64,000 nucleotides of DNA from Gemmobacter sp. 24YEA27 (lineage in GTDB: Bacteria > Pseudomonadota > Alphaproteobacteria > Rhodobacterales > Rhodobacteraceae), in the NCBI RefSeq assembly GCF_030052995.1, contig NZ_JASJPW010000002.1, positions 1-64,000 on the forward strand, read 5' to 3'. The translations under genes and the position numbers were made by a program. Shown here in pieces: positions 43,665 to 52,723 of the stretch. How positions within the stretch are numbered: the first letter of the stretch is position 1; each line of letters begins with the position of its first letter. Below the pieces are notes generated by a model. It did no database searches and was not told the origin of the DNA. It was given only the letters and a program-made list of their open reading frames with translations.

Positions 43665-45017
43665 CTATCGCCGCAACACCGACCCGAGCATGATCAGGCC
43701 ATAGGCCAAAAGCCCGAGCCCCAACGCCAGATAAAGCGCGCGGATGTCGCCGGTCCATTCCAGCGCCAGCCAGCCACCGCCAAGCGCGATCACAAGCCGG
43801 ACAATCCCCGCCACCAGCGGCATTGTCAGCCGTTGCTGACCCTGCGCCGCGAAGTAAAGCACCAGCCCGAGGCCGAAGAAACCGTAAAACGGTCCCACGA
43901 TCTGCAGATAGGCGCGGCCGGCTTCAATCATCTCAGCCTCGGCGCTGAACAGCGTCAGCCAGGCCACCGGAAAGGCGGCCGCGATCAGGCCCACCGCTTC
44001 GGTTACGGCAAAGGCCAGCACCGCGCCGGTCAGCGCGATCTGGCGCGCCCGGGCCTCCAGGCCGGCGGCGGCATTGGTGCCGACCAGCGCCACCATCGGG
44101 GCACCGATGCCGAAGACCATCGGGATCAGCAGATATTCCAGCCGGATGCCGGTGCCGAAGCCCGCCACCGCTTCGACCCCCAGCCGCAGCGCGATGATCG
44201 CCGTGCTGCCCGCGATGACAACATTGCTGATCACCGACTGTACCGAAGACAGCGCACCGATCTTCAGTATCCCGGCAAAATGCCGTGCTTGCAGCGGCAG
44301 CCAGCGAAAGCGCGCGGGGTTGCGGCCAGATGCGATGTAAAGGCCCAGAATGGCCGCCCCCACCGCGTAGTACAGGACCAGCGCCAGACCGCCGCCCGCA
44401 ATGCCCATCGCCGGGATCGGTCCGAAGCCGAAGATCAGCAGCGGCGAGACCGGGATCAGGAAAACCACCCCGAGCACCGAGACGAGCGCGGGCACCAGCA
44501 TATTGCCCGCACCACGGATCACACTGCCCAGGCCGTTCATCAGCCAGGTGAAGACATTCCCGGCAAAGACCACGTTGGAATAGATGATCGCGGCTTCCAG
44601 CTCGGCGCCGCGCCCGCCAAGCGCGGTGAAGATCGGGCGGCCCCAGATCAGGAACAGCGCCGAGAACGCAAGGCCAATCCCCAGATTGACCACCACGGCG
44701 TGCAGCACCAGCGCATCGGCATCGGCCCTGCGTCCGGACCCGAGCGCACGGGCGATCGAGGAGGAGACCGCCCCGCCCACCGCCCCGGCTGAAATCATCG
44801 TCATCAGCATGACCACCGGAAAGACCAGCGCCATACCCGCCAGCGCATCGGTGCCGAGTTTCGAGACCCAGAAGGTCTCGATCAGCCCGGTCGAGGCCTG
44901 CGCCAGCATGATCAGCACATTAGGCAAGGCCATCCGCACCAACAGCGGCAGGATCGGTGCCTCCAGCAGACGCTGCGTGCGCGGGTCGCGTTCAATCGTG
45001 GCAGTGGCGGCGGTCAT
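43665..45017 (-). CDS. MATE-family efflux transporter
   Basis: This 450-aa protein with 12 membrane helices shows two MATE halves (PLLVRMALPNVLIMLAQAST and GALSSVQSVISNVVIAGSTA) and GSVIRGAGNMLVPALVSVLG. It starts at 45017. It exports drugs or small metabolites by cation antiport. It lies 46 nt after the FabF-like gene on the same strand, so export of a product made with that enzyme is possible. Confidence 0.9.
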   Translation of the reverse strand: MTAATATIERDPRTQRLLEAPILPLLVRMALPNVLIMLAQASTGLIETFWVSKLGTDALAGMALVFPVVMLMTMISAGAVGGAVSSSIARALGSGRRADADALVLHAVVVNLGIGLAFSALFLIWGRPIFTALGGRGAELEAAIIYSNVVFAGNVFTWLMNGLGSVIRGAGNMLVPALVSVLGVVFLIPVSPLLIFGFGPIPAMGIAGGGLALVLYYAVGAAILGLYIASGRNPARFRWLPLQARHFAGILKIGALSSVQSVISNVVIAGSTAIIALRLGVEAVAGFGTGIRLEYLLIPMVFGIGAPMVALVGTNAAAGLEARARQIALTGAVLAFAVTEAVGLIAAAFPVAWLTLFSAEAEMIEAGRAYLQIVGPFYGFFGLGLVLYFAAQGQQRLTMPLVAGIVRLVIALGGGWLALEWTGDIRALYLALGLGLLAYGLIMLGSVLRR

Positions 45018-45063
45018 AGGGGCACCAGGAGGCTGGAGGCAGAAACAGAAACAGCGGAAAGCA

Positions 45064-46335
45064 TCACTGCGCTGCCCAGCGGCGCAGGGCAAGGCTTGCA
45101 TTGACGCCCCCAAAGCCAAAGCCGTTAGACAGGGCGTAGTCGGTATGAAGGCTGCGGGCCGTGACGCCGACAATATCCAGCCCCCCGGCCGCCGGGTCCG
45201 GATCGGTCAGATTGCGTGTCGGCGGCGCGATCTGGTCGCGCAGCGCGAGTGCGGTGAAAATCGCCTCCAGCCCGCCTGCCGCCCCCAGAAGATGGCCGGT
45301 CGCCGATTTGGTTGCGCTGATCGCCGGGCCTGGCAGACCGGCGAACAGGGTCCGGATCGCCGCCAGCTCGCCCAGATCACCGACCGGGGTTGATGTGGCA
45401 TGGGCGTTCAGATGGCCGACCGCACCCGGCGCAATCCCGGCCTGGGCCAGCGCAATCTCCATCGCGCGGCGCGCGCCGTCGCCATCCTCGGGGCCTGCGG
45501 TGATGTGCCATGCGTCTGATGTGGTACCATAACCGACGATCTCGGCAATCGGTTGCGCACCGCGCGCGAGGGCGTGGTCCAGCGCCTCGATCACCAGGAT
45601 GCCCGCGCCTTCGCCCATCACGAATCCGTCGCGTGCCCGGTCAAACGGGCGGGAGGCCAGCGCGGGCGTCTCATTCCAGCCGGTCGACAGCGCGCGGGCC
45701 GCGGCGAATCCGCCAAGCGCCGTGCGATCGATACAGGCCTCGGCCCCGCCGCAAAGCGCGACGTCGATCTCGCCCGCGCGGATCATGCGGGCGGCATCGC
45801 CAATGGCCTGCACCCCCGCCGCGCAGGCGGTGACCGGCGCGCCAAGCGGCCCCTTGAATCCGTACCGGATCGACACCTGACCTGCGGCAAGGTTCGCAAG
45901 GAAGGAAGGCACCGTGAAGGGCGACAGGCGGCGCGGACCCCGGTCCGCCACCGTCGCCACGGCGTCAACGATGGCGTGGAACCCGCCGATCCCGGTCGCG
46001 ATGATCGTGGCTGTGCGGTGACGTTGTTCATCGGTTGCAGGGATCCACCCCGCCTGTGCCACGGCCTCATCGGCTGCCGCCATGGCGAAAAGGATGAAGC
46101 GATCCATCCGCCGCTGGTCCTTGGGCGCGACAGTACTGTCGGGGTCAAAACCACCTTCCGGATCCTCGGCGGATCCGGGAACCGGCGCCGCGATCCTGCA
46201 TCCCAGATCGGCACTGACCGCATCCGGCAGAAGGCGCAGACCTGAGCCGCCCGCCAGCAGGCGTTGCCAGGCCAGCTCTGTGCCGGTGCCGAGCGGGCTG
46301 ACGGCGCCCATACCTGTAATCACGATTCTGCGCAT
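45064..46335 (-). CDS. Beta-ketoacyl-ACP synthase II-like (FabF family), stand-alone
   Basis: This 423-aa ketosynthase has the full Cys-His-His triad: Cys in APVTACAAGVQAIG, His in LNAHATSTPVGD and His in KSATGHLLGAAGG. It ends in the typical SNGFGFGGVNASLAL. No ACP, FabG or other fatty-acid genes are adjacent, unlike the housekeeping fabF locus. It is followed by a MATE exporter and preceded by a 14-bp perfect palindrome, which suggests a regulated accessory acyl pathway. It condenses malonyl-ACP with acyl-ACP. The specific product is unknown. Confidence 0.88.
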   Translation of the reverse strand: MRRIVITGMGAVSPLGTGTELAWQRLLAGGSGLRLLPDAVSADLGCRIAAPVPGSAEDPEGGFDPDSTVAPKDQRRMDRFILFAMAAADEAVAQAGWIPATDEQRHRTATIIATGIGGFHAIVDAVATVADRGPRRLSPFTVPSFLANLAAGQVSIRYGFKGPLGAPVTACAAGVQAIGDAARMIRAGEIDVALCGGAEACIDRTALGGFAAARALSTGWNETPALASRPFDRARDGFVMGEGAGILVIEALDHALARGAQPIAEIVGYGTTSDAWHITAGPEDGDGARRAMEIALAQAGIAPGAVGHLNAHATSTPVGDLGELAAIRTLFAGLPGPAISATKSATGHLLGAAGGLEAIFTALALRDQIAPPTRNLTDPDPAAGGLDIVGVTARSLHTDYALSNGFGFGGVNASLALRRWAAQ

Positions 46336-46348
46336 GGCATGTTCTCCG

Positions 46349-46384
46349 ATCCATGTTAGATGTCATATGCCATCTAACATGGAT
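46349..46384. promoter_or_regulatory. Perfect 14-bp inverted repeat upstream of the ketosynthase gene
   Basis: ATCCATGTTAGATG (46349-46362) and its exact complement CATCTAACATGGAT (46371-46384) are separated by 8 bp, starting 14 bp upstream of the minus-strand start codon. Symmetry and position fit a repressor operator (TetR or MarR type). A second palindrome GTTACG / CGTAAC lies at 46401-46422. Confidence 0.6.
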
Positions 46385-46400
46385 CAGCAAGACACCTGGC

Positions 46401-46422
46401 GTTACGGGATACCGGGCGTAAC
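46401..46422. promoter_or_regulatory. Second short palindrome upstream of the ketosynthase gene
   Basis: GTTACG (46401-46406) and CGTAAC (46417-46422) form a 6-bp inverted repeat with a 10-bp spacer, 16 bp beyond the larger palindrome. It may be a second operator for another regulator. Confidence 0.35.
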
Positions 46423-46578
46423 AATACCACGCGCCATCAGCCAAATTCAGATCCCGGCGCATGGGCCGTTACCCCGTCCCCGCCGAGAAAAGCGCTGCGG
46501 AAATCTTATGGCAGGAACGCCCCCGTTCACCGCCTCGACAATGCAAGGACGCTGACCGCAGACACAGGCGCGGCGTCA

Positions 46579-46603
46579 GAAACCGCTCCGGCGGAGCAGT
46601 TTC
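46579..46603 (-). terminator. Hairpin downstream of the alcohol dehydrogenase gene
   Basis: GAAAC-C-GCTCC-GGC-GGAGC-A-GTTTC forms a two-part stem 154 nt past the stop of the minus-strand dehydrogenase. It is probably a terminator insulating the ketosynthase promoter region. It has no T tract. Nothing else is recognised in 46423-46756. Confidence 0.4.
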
Positions 46604-46756
46604 CGGCGGATGGTGATCATTGCCCGCCGGAAATGAGCCGGGTTTTCCTTTGCAGATCAGGCCAGCTGCAATCCAGGCCTATGTTCAAGCGGGCAGAACA
46701 TGCCGGTTTCGCCGGATCAAGAGACGGCGCAGAATGCGTCGTGACCTGACGTGACT

Positions 46757-47740
46757 TCAGAGCAGAACCACTTGTTTGCCGCGCAGGATACCTTGCCGGA
46801 CCTCTGCAAGCACGTCCGGCAATGTGGAAAATCCGGATACGCTTATCGGAGGCAGCTCCAGCGATCCCTGCTCAACCAGGCTGAAAAGCCGGGTCCCGGC
46901 CTGACGCAGCAGCCGCAGATCCTCGCGGCATCCATGTTGGTGGATGCTGTTCAGCGCCACTTCGTGCAGGGACAGAGCGGTAGAAAATGCGGACAGCGGC
47001 GCGCTTTCCTGCCGGTCCTGGATGCAGATCAGGTGGCCGTTATAGCCGATCAGCGGCGCCAGTATGCGGGCATGAGTGCCGCTGACCGTGTCGAAAGCCG
47101 CATGAAGACGGCGTGGGCCGAGGGCGGCCGTCAGCTGCTGCTGCCAGTCCGGATCATGATAGTCGAAAACCCCGCTGACCCCGAGGGACAACAATGCCGG
47201 GTGATGCGAGAGAGAGGCAGTTGCCCAGACACGCCAGCCCAGCCTCAGGGCCAGCTGGCAAAGGATCAGCCCGACCGCGCCACCGCCGCCACAGACCAGC
47301 ACATCGCGCCCTCCGGTGCCGGGCAGTTTTTCCAGGGCCTGCCAGGCGGTCAGGCCCGGACAGGGCAATGCGGCGGCTTGCGCATCATCCACACCCTGCG
47401 GGACTGCCATAAGGGCATCCGCGCGGATCACGATATGGCTGGCAAAGCTGCCATTCTGCCCAAGGCCCTGATGATAGGCGTAACGCATAACCGCAGGCAG
47501 CTGCACCCCTGCCCCGGCGGCAAGCAATATGCCACAGCCATCAACCCCCGGAACATGCCCGGGGCTCCAGAGCGGGTGCCCCCATTCGATCATCTTCCAG
47601 TCGACCGGGTTCAGCCCGATCGACAGGTTTTGCAGCAAAACCTCGCCGGGCCCGGGAACGGGCAGCGCGCGGCTTTCCTGCTTCAGCCCTGTGGGCTGCC
47701 CCTGGCTCTGCCATGTCCAGGCAATCATCTCATCGGCCAA
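46757..47740 (-). CDS. Zinc-type alcohol dehydrogenase/quinone oxidoreductase (MDR family)
   Basis: This 327-aa medium-chain dehydrogenase/reductase has the GroES-like N-terminal domain (SIGLNPVDWKMIEWG, GVDGCGILLAAGAGVQ) and the Rossmann site VLVCGGGGAVGLILCQ. It lacks the structural-zinc Cys cluster of true ADHs, which points to the quinone oxidoreductase branch. The substrate cannot be predicted. It is upstream of, and on the same strand as, the ketosynthase gene, but separated by about 420 bp. Confidence 0.85.
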   Translation of the reverse strand: MADEMIAWTWQSQGQPTGLKQESRALPVPGPGEVLLQNLSIGLNPVDWKMIEWGHPLWSPGHVPGVDGCGILLAAGAGVQLPAVMRYAYHQGLGQNGSFASHIVIRADALMAVPQGVDDAQAAALPCPGLTAWQALEKLPGTGGRDVLVCGGGGAVGLILCQLALRLGWRVWATASLSHHPALLSLGVSGVFDYHDPDWQQQLTAALGPRRLHAAFDTVSGTHARILAPLIGYNGHLICIQDRQESAPLSAFSTALSLHEVALNSIHQHGCREDLRLLRQAGTRLFSLVEQGSLELPPISVSGFSTLPDVLAEVRQGILRGKQVVLL

Positions 47741-47771
47741 AACTCTCTCCCCCGCAAAGCCTGCCCGGCTG

Positions 47772-48529
47772 TCAGAACCCGCCGCTCACAAAACCGCCAT
47801 CAACCGCGATCTCGGTGCCGGTGACATAGGCCGCCGCCGGAGCGGCGAGGAACAATGCGGCCCCGATGATGTCTTCAGCCCGGCCCCAGCGTTTGATGGC
47901 ACAGCGGTGCAGAATACGCCCGGTCAGACCGGCATCCTCCTGGAGGCCGGTTGTCATCTCGGTCGCGATATAGCCCGGCGTGACCGCGTTCACCCGGATC
48001 CCCTCGGCGGCAAAAGCATGGGCGAGGTGGCGGGTCAGCCCCAGAACGCCGGCCTTGCTCGCGCCATAGGCCGGCACCGCCGTATCGGTCAGATAGCTGA
48101 GCATCGAAGCCGTGTTGATGATCGAGCCGCCCTGGCGTGCCAGCAGGGGGCGTGCCGCCATGCTCAGCCCCATGACGCTGTTAAGGTTGACTTCCATGAC
48201 TTCAAGGAAGGTGTCGGTTTCATATTCCTTGTCGGGCCGCGCAATCCCGGCGGCATTGACCAGAATATCGAGACGGCTGAACCCGTCGAAAGCGCCCGCC
48301 ACCGCTTTGCGATCCGTCACATCGAGGCGGGCGAAGCGCATCCCTGCGACGGGCGGCGTGGCATTCAGCCGCCCGATCTTGGCCGCAGAACTGCCCATAG
48401 CGATGACCTCTGCGCCGAGGCGGGCAAAGGCCTCAGCGATGGCGAGGCCAATGCCACTGGTGCCGCCGGAAACGCAGACTGTCTGGCCGGCAAAAAGATC
48501 GGGGCAAAGGATGCAAGCGGGGTGGTCAT
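47772..48529 (-). pseudogene. Short-chain dehydrogenase, single-base frameshift near the start
   Basis: The ATG at 48529 begins TTPLASFAP. One base is missing in the GGGG run at 48501-48504, after which the frame reads AGQTVCVSGGTSGIGLAIAE and continues to 47772. Ser and Tyr-Lys are intact (NTASMLSYLTDTAVPAYGAS with Lys next), and it ends VDGGFVSGGF. The rebuilt length is about 252 aa. It is the first or second gene of a sugar operon ahead of the FGGY kinase. The indel is probably an assembly error. Confidence 0.8.
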
Positions 48530-48558
48530 CTCAGCGGGTCTCCTTCGGGAATTTCAGG

Positions 48559-50094
48559 TCAGACGCAGCCCTGGCGATAGCGCGCCAGAGAGTGCGAGAG
48601 GTCATATTGCTGCGTTGCGGCCAGGCGATAGGCGGCCAGCCCGGCCTGATAGACCGGGCGATGTGCGGGGCGCGGGCTGTGCCGCGATGCTTCGGCATGG
48701 ATCGCGCGGATCGGCGAGAAGTCGGACCAGATCTTCAGCGCATGGAAGGCGATGGCGGCGGCGCCCAGCGTTGCGGCCTCTTGGTCAACCGCGGTCTTGA
48801 CCACATCTATCTCAAGAGTATCCGCAAAGATCTGGCGCCAGAACGCGCTGCGGGCGCCACCGCCAACCGCCACCAGGGACGGGCCGATGGGGGTCATGCG
48901 GCGCAATTCGTCCAGCGCCACCCGAAGGCCATAGGCGACCCCTTCGAACGCGGCACGCAGCAGATCGCCACGGTCATGCTGCAGCGAAAGGCCGATCCAG
49001 CCCCCCGCACTTCGGCGCCGCCTTCCAGCGATGTGCCGCCGCCCAGCGTCGGCACCATCAGCAGGCCGCGCGCCCCGGGTGGAGAGGTCTCCGCCAGCTT
49101 TTCCATTGCGGCATGGCCCATGCCTTCGCCATCCGCGCCAAGGATCCTGCGGGTCCAGTCCATCGTGGTCCCGAAGAGAAGATGGATGTGGCCGAGATAA
49201 ACTGCCCCGGCACCAGATGGGCGAAAGCATAGGAGCGGACTTTCGGGTCCAGGACAGGGCGTGCGGCGGATATCGTCAGCCAGCTTGACGAGCCCATCGA
49301 GGAAAAGAGATCGCCGTCTTCAAAGGTCTGCGCGCCAAGCGCCATGCAGGAATTATCGACCCCGCCTGCAATGACGGCCGTCCCGGGCTTAAGCCCGAGC
49401 GTCTGTGCCGCCGTCCTTGTCAGCTCGCCGATCACCGAGGCCGATGGCACGATTTCCGGCAGGAGATCTGCGCGCAGCCCAGCGGCGGCCAGGATCTCCG
49501 GGTCATATTGTCCGGCCAGCAGATCAAATGCCCCGAACCAGACGCATAGGACGGATCCGTCACCATCCGCCCCGTCATCAGGAAATTGAGATAATCCTTG
49601 GTGCCGAGAATGCGGTTGGTACGGGCGAAGATCTCCGGGGCGTTCCGGCGCAGCCAGAGGATTTTGAACAGCGGGTAGAGCGGTGCCGGGAAGCCATTTC
49701 CGGTGCGCAGATACCAGCTTTCCTCGTCGAAACGGTCAAAGAACGCAGCCGCATCCTGCTGGGCCCGTCCGTCTGACCAGATCGGCACCGCATCCTGCAG
49801 CAACTGCCCCTCTGCATCGACCGGAATACAGCCAAGACTGTGGCCCGAGAGGCTGATCGCCCTGACATCCGCAGCCGTAAACCCGGCCTCCCCCCCTTTC
49901 GCCAGCAAGGCGGCGGTGGTTCGGATCAGAGCCTGCCACCAGTCTGCCGGCCGTTGCTCATGCAAAGATGGCACGGGATAGAATGTCGGGTAATTTTCGA
50001 CCACTTCGGCGAGCACCCTGCCATCGGGCGCGACAACGGCACCTTTGAGCCCCCCGGTGCCGAGGTCGCATGCCAGAACCAGATCCTTCATCAT
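48559..50094 (-). pseudogene. FGGY-family carbohydrate kinase (xylulokinase-like), three single-base frameshifts
   Basis: From the ATG at 50094: KDLVLACDLGTGGLKGAVVA (phosphate-1 loop), then VRAISLSGHSLGCIPVDAEG. A G is missing near 49533 before FDLLAGQYDPEILAA. The ADVIAGGVDN-like segment VIAGGVDNSCMALGAQTFED follows. A G is missing near 49171 before TTMDWTRRILGADGEG, and another near 49000 before WIGLSLQHDRGDLLRAAFEG. The end has VGGGARSAFWRQIFADTLEI. All three breaks are losses in short G/C runs. The rebuilt length is about 512 aa, normal for a ketose or polyol kinase. It is placed next to a DeoC-type aldolase. Confidence 0.85.
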
Positions 50095-50121
50095 TTCTCT
50101 CCCGCGTCTGTCTGGTCCGGC

Positions 50122-50847
50122 TCAGCCCGCGACCCGCAGCCCGCCATCCGGCAGGGACCGGCAGGCCGCGATCAGGTCTCTGGCCACATCCGTATTGATG
50201 CCAAACCGCGTGACTCCGGCTTCGATCATGGCAGCAACGGTCTCAAGATCACGGATCCCGCCCGAGGCCTTGATGCCAATTTCCGCGCCGGCGGCTTCCC
50301 GGATCAGCCGGATATGGTGCAAGGTGGTGGGGAGCCCGGTCCAGCCGGTGCCGGTCTTAACAAAGGCTGCCCCGGACGCCGCCACCAGCGTCGCCGCGCG
50401 GCGGATCTCGTCATCGGTCAGTCGCGAGACCTCGATGATCACCTTGACCGGCACCGGTGCCACGGCTTTGATCACGGCGGCAAGCTCTGTCGCCACATAG
50501 GCATCATCGCCAGACTTCAGCCGCCCGATATTCATCATCATATCGACTTCGGTGGCGCCGTCCGCGACCAGCCCGCGCGCCTCGACAAGTTTGGTCTCTG
50601 TGCGGTTGCCGCCCGAGGGAAAGCCGATCGGTCCGCCCACCAGCACCCCGCAACGGCCCGGAAGCAATGTCGCCAGCAATGCGGTGAAATGCGGCAGCGC
50701 ATGGACGGCGATAAAGCCTTCGGCCAGCGCGACCCGGGCGACCTCGCGCAGGTCGGCCTCGGTATGGAAAGCCTGCACGGCGCTGATATCAATCATCTGC
50801 GCAAGATCGCGCGGCGACAGGATGCTTTCGGCGGGTGCCTCGGCCAT
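50122..50847 (-). CDS. Deoxyribose-phosphate aldolase family protein (DeoC-like)
   Basis: This 241-aa class I aldolase has the Schiff-base Lys in GAAFVKTGTGW and the second Lys in IGIKASGGIRD. It also has GGPIGFPSGGNRTETKLVEA and GATEVDMMMNIGRLKSGDDA (Asp near the active site). In DeoC proper the motif is KTSTG, and the changes here may reflect another sugar phosphate. It follows the FGGY kinase gene, so it may cleave the phosphorylated ketose or deoxy sugar. Confidence 0.87.
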   Translation of the reverse strand: MAEAPAESILSPRDLAQMIDISAVQAFHTEADLREVARVALAEGFIAVHALPHFTALLATLLPGRCGVLVGGPIGFPSGGNRTETKLVEARGLVADGATEVDMMMNIGRLKSGDDAYVATELAAVIKAVAPVPVKVIIEVSRLTDDEIRRAATLVAASGAAFVKTGTGWTGLPTTLHHIRLIREAAGAEIGIKASGGIRDLETVAAMIEAGVTRFGINTDVARDLIAACRSLPDGGLRVAG

Positions 50848-50899
50848 AGTTTTCTCCTTGCTGGAACAACCGGGGGATGCCCCGGTCCTGCCCTTCGTC

Positions 50900-51808
50900 T
50901 CAGCCCTCTCCGCGCGCGCGGAACCGGGCCAGATGTTGTTTCATTTCCTTGAAACGGTTCGCCTGCTCGGCGTCGCGGCGCAGAGCTACCGCCGTCGAGA
51001 GGATGTCGATGGTGACCAGAGCCGCCAGCCGCGAAATGGTCGGTGTATAGGCATCGGTATTGTCGAGTGTCTCGACCACCAGCACCACATCGCAATATTG
51101 CGCCAGCGGCCCCTCGGCGCCCAGAAGACCCAGCACCTTTGCACCGTTCCGGCGTGCCAGCTGCGCCACCTCGATCAGAGATTTCGTCATTGCGGTATTC
51201 GAGATCACCACCGCCACATCACCCGGGCGCATCATGCCCGCCTGCATGGTCATCTGGTGCAGGTCGCGCTCGGCACCGCAGGGAATTCCGAACAGCGGAA
51301 ACTTCTGCTGTGCGTCCAGCGCCACGATGGCCGAGGCGCCAAAGCCGAAGAACTCCAGTCTTGCGGCATCGGCCAGCAGGGATACCGCCGCCTCCATCCG
51401 CACGGTGTCAAGCTGGCGGCGGGCCCAGTCGAGGCTGGTGATTGTGTAGTCAAATATCTTGCCCGAAATGACCTGGACAGAGTCGAAAGCCGCAATCGCC
51501 GAATGCGTCGCCGGCGTCCCGAGCGCGAGACTATGGGCCAGCCGCAGCTTGAAATCATTGAAGCCCTCGCAGCCCACGGCAGTGCAGAAGCGGATGACGG
51601 TGGGCTGGCTGACCTGGGCCAGCTCTGCCGTTTCTGCCACGGTGGCCGAAAGAAAACGCGACGGATCTTCAAGCACAAGATCCGCCACTTTGCGGTCAGA
51701 GCGGCGCAGATCCGGCAGCGCCTGGCGGATCGCGGTAAGGATATCGACGCCGGGATTGCTCCGCGCCTGTTCTGTCGACTTTGGTTCCATTACCGCTCTC
51801 CTGCTCAA
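50900..51808 (-). CDS. RpiR-family regulator (HTH plus SIS domain)
   Basis: This 302-aa protein has an N-terminal RpiR HTH (ATVAETAELAQVSQPTVIRF, residues about 52-71, then CTAVGCEGFNDFKLRLA) and a C-terminal SIS sugar-phosphate-binding domain (GFGASAIVALDAQQKF; RPGDVAVVISNTAMTKSLIE). RpiR proteins sense a phosphosugar of the pathway they control. It sits in the middle of the minus-strand sugar operon and is the best candidate regulator of the 46.7-62 kb locus. Confidence 0.9.
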   Translation of the reverse strand: MSRRAVMEPKSTEQARSNPGVDILTAIRQALPDLRRSDRKVADLVLEDPSRFLSATVAETAELAQVSQPTVIRFCTAVGCEGFNDFKLRLAHSLALGTPATHSAIAAFDSVQVISGKIFDYTITSLDWARRQLDTVRMEAAVSLLADAARLEFFGFGASAIVALDAQQKFPLFGIPCGAERDLHQMTMQAGMMRPGDVAVVISNTAMTKSLIEVAQLARRNGAKVLGLLGAEGPLAQYCDVVLVVETLDNTDAYTPTISRLAALVTIDILSTAVALRRDAEQANRFKEMKQHLARFRARGEG

Positions 51809-51814
51809 AATAGG

Positions 51815-52723
51815 TCAGCCGACACAATAAACCACGCCGGTCATGGCGCGTAGTATCGCAAGATCGGCCCGTTGCGCAGCCATGGCGTCGATCCGCTCCG
51901 GCGCACAGCTATTGAAGGCGAACATGCCATAGTGATGCGCCAGCAATGTGCCCGCCCCGACGGCGCAGGTGATCCCGGCCGCTTCCTCAAGCGAGAAATT
52001 TCCCGCAATTCCTGATGCTGTCAGCTCGGGGTCACGCCCGTTCACCGGCAAAAGTGCGATGTCTGGGGCGAAATCGGTGACATCAGAGACAAGCCCCTCA
52101 AAAGGCACACAATCCCCCGAATGCCAGAGCCGCAGATCCGGCGTCGCCAGACCATAGCCGAGAAACCGGTGCCGCCCTGTGAGATCCGTTTCCGGGGTTT
52201 CATGTGCCGCAGCGAACACCCGAAGCGAAAGCCCCGGCGCAAGCGCAATCCTTGCCCCTGCATCGGTGCCGGTAAGGCGCGGATCTTCCGGGTCGAGCCG
52301 GCTGCGAAGGGCGGCCTCGGCCCGCTCCGCCTCGGGGAATATAAAGCGCGCTGCCGGAAAGGCCTGCGCGATATAAGGCAGCGTGCCCGGATCCATATGA
52401 TCGCCGTGGCGATGGGTCAGCAGGATGAAGTCCGGCTCCGGCAGATCTCTGACGGCGACCGGCACCGGCATCATCCGCTCATGCGGGCGGGCTGTACCGC
52501 TATATTTTTCAGCCAGGCTGTCCGAGAGATAGGGATCGATCAGGCCAAACCGGCCTGCGGCAAAGATCGCGAACCCGGCCTGGCCAAGCCAGAAGATTTC
52601 TGTCCCCCCGGCCTGAGCCCCGCGCAGCCGGGCCGCGCGCAGCGCCGGCGCGAGATCCCCGCGAAGGGCCGCGGGGACAGAAGGCGCCCGGGGGTCATGC
52701 CGGTGCTCCGGCTGCGGGTCCAA
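51815..52723 (-). CDS. MBL-fold metal-dependent hydrolase (UlaG-like)
   Basis: This 302-aa metallo-beta-lactamase-fold hydrolase has the metal motif LLTHRHGDHMD. A further Asp is in RLWHSGDCVPFEG, with a His in LLAHHYGMFAFNSC, and FWLGQAGFAI lies near the N-terminus. UlaG, the nearest well-known member, is L-ascorbate-6-phosphate lactonase, so a sugar-lactone hydrolase role suits the locus. It overlaps the upstream 2-hydroxyacid dehydrogenase gene by 29 nt, which is long. A later start is possible. Confidence 0.82.
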   Translation of the reverse strand: MDPQPEHRHDPRAPSVPAALRGDLAPALRAARLRGAQAGGTEIFWLGQAGFAIFAAGRFGLIDPYLSDSLAEKYSGTARPHERMMPVPVAVRDLPEPDFILLTHRHGDHMDPGTLPYIAQAFPAARFIFPEAERAEAALRSRLDPEDPRLTGTDAGARIALAPGLSLRVFAAAHETPETDLTGRHRFLGYGLATPDLRLWHSGDCVPFEGLVSDVTDFAPDIALLPVNGRDPELTASGIAGNFSLEEAAGITCAVGAGTLLAHHYGMFAFNSCAPERIDAMAAQRADLAILRAMTGVVYCVG

